Part shown: piece by piece, positions 63,279-64,000 of the stretch | Layout of the letters: every line of letters starts with the position of its first letter | Position numbering within the stretch: the stretch's first letter is position 1 | Assembly (NCBI RefSeq): GCF_009799805.1 | Contig: NZ_CP047050.1 | Coordinates: 2,680,001 to 2,744,000, forward strand | DNA: 64,000 bases | Origin: Myroides phaeus | GTDB lineage: Bacteria; Bacteroidota; Bacteroidia; Flavobacteriales; Flavobacteriaceae | Direction of reading: 5' to 3' | The notes under the pieces: generated by a model | What the model was told of the DNA's origin: nothing | The model's input: the letters and a program-made list of their open reading frames with translations, nothing else | Database searches by the model: none | Position numbers and translations under genes: made by a program

Positions 63279-63430
63279 GTTTCATTTTGTAAAAAAGATG
63301 TACTTCCCAATAAAATGAAACGCAGTGCACGCTTTGATTTATAACGGTTTACAAAAAAATCTCATTTTTAGTAATGAAACTTCTAAATATTTTTACATTC
63401 AATGTAAAAACACCATTTTAAAATTTCATT
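63279..63430. promoter_or_regulatory. Cluster of GTTTCATT motifs, candidate operator
   Basis: GTTTCATTTT (63279-63288) and its exact complement AAAATGAAAC (63312-63321) form an inverted repeat just upstream of the -7 box. Further half-sites are AATGAAAC (63373-63380) and TTTCATT (63424-63430). The arrangement suggests binding by a regulator. Confidence 0.5.
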
Positions 63431-64000
63431 CGTACAAATAGTACTTTTTTTAATCTTTAAAAGAAGAAAAATAATCCGTTATTCTTATTTTTCTCTTTAC
63501 TATTTTAATACCTAATACCAATTGCTTTCCCAAAAATTGGTATCTGTATTCAATAGAGCTCTACTCTTTTATATGTCGATAATTACAAAGTAAATAAGAC
63601 ATTCTATTTCTATTTTTTCACCCTTAAGACACACAATTCTCATTGAGTCACAATTTAAATTATGTAAAATCACATTTTATGAATAATTAACAATATCACT
63701 TATATAAGACCTGCACAACAGAACCTTTCTACAAGAGGTTTTTTATATTTAAATATTACCAATAAAACATCTATTTAACTAAGAATACGATAATTCCATA
63801 AAAACACAACTCATTGGAAATTATTTTATTAACCCAATTTTACAATAGCACATATTGCGTTCTAAAAATGCCTGCAAATATAATAACTACATAGCTTTAT
63901 AACCATATCCTAAAATAAATTTCACAGTAAAAAAGATAGATTATTCAATTAAAAAACACATACTTAACCAAAAACAAGGTTTGAACTTTTCTTACCACTT

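Larger units (their letters stand above)
63163..64000. other. Upstream region of the surface-protein operon, 838 bases
   Basis: Non-coding by inspection and very AT-rich. It contains the operon -7 box, leader hairpin and GTTTCATT cluster listed separately, a palindrome with arms TTTTTACATT and AATGTAAAAA at 63390-63410, and a plus-strand hairpin AACCT/AGGTT with a T run at about 63722-63745. No reading frame beyond short spurious ones. Confidence 0.6.

Overview
The window is a chromosomal segment of an AT-rich member of the Bacteroidota, most likely family Flavobacteriaceae. The genus is uncertain; Myroides or Flavobacterium would fit. The evidence is the gene families present (PorX, PorP/SprF, a type B C-terminal secretion domain, an LpxC-FabZ fusion, a MutS2 without an Smr domain) and repeated promoters of the Bacteroidota type (TAnnTTTG -7 box; the clearest, upstream of tRNA-Val, has TTTG 19 bases before it). 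About forty-five protein genes and one tRNA can be supported. No CRISPR array, insertion sequence, integrase or phage morphogenesis gene was seen.

Layout. 1-4.1 kb (minus strand): glycosyltransferase, coaE and an RprX/RprY-like two-component pair. 4.2-7.9 kb (plus): porX, the response regulator that controls type IX secretion in relatives, then tsaE, alanine dehydrogenase and a small membrane protein, followed by tRNA-Val. 8.1-11.5 kb (minus): two lipoproteins, a PhoX-like protein and an imelysin-like/di-haem peroxidase fusion. 11.9-20.6 kb (plus): recG, an XTP pyrophosphatase, a DbpA-type DEAD-box helicase, a dihydroorotase-like protein that has lost its metal ligands, and an esterase. 20.6-24 kb: two unknown surface proteins, a PhnP-like hydrolase and a conserved unknown. 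24.1-28 kb: a MocR-type regulator divergent from an EamA exporter, and a CoA transferase. 28.4-33.5 kb: mutS2, a DCC protein and pheT. 33.8-40.9 kb (minus): sucD and a lipid A operon (HD phosphohydrolase, lpxD, lpxC-fabZ, lpxA, efp, a second lpxD-like gene). 41-45.1 kb (minus): hutH, yaaA and a membrane-anchored AraC-type regulator.

The most interesting part is 45.3-63.2 kb. It is one apparent minus-strand operon of six genes: three very large secreted proteins of 1984, 943 and 824 residues built from tail-fibre-like repeats, a 1425-residue secreted multidomain protein, a 429-residue protein with a gliding-motility/type B C-terminal domain, and a PorP/SprF outer-membrane protein. Only the 429-residue protein carries a recognisable type IX sorting domain. 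I infer that the operon encodes a multi-subunit surface fibre or adhesin whose export or anchoring runs through the type IX pathway. Its upstream region has a -7 box, a 5' leader hairpin and a cluster of GTTTCATT motifs.

Two long intergenic regions, near 14.9 kb and 43.8 kb, contain short arrays with a strict 11-base period and two opposed halves. I could not assign these to any known element.
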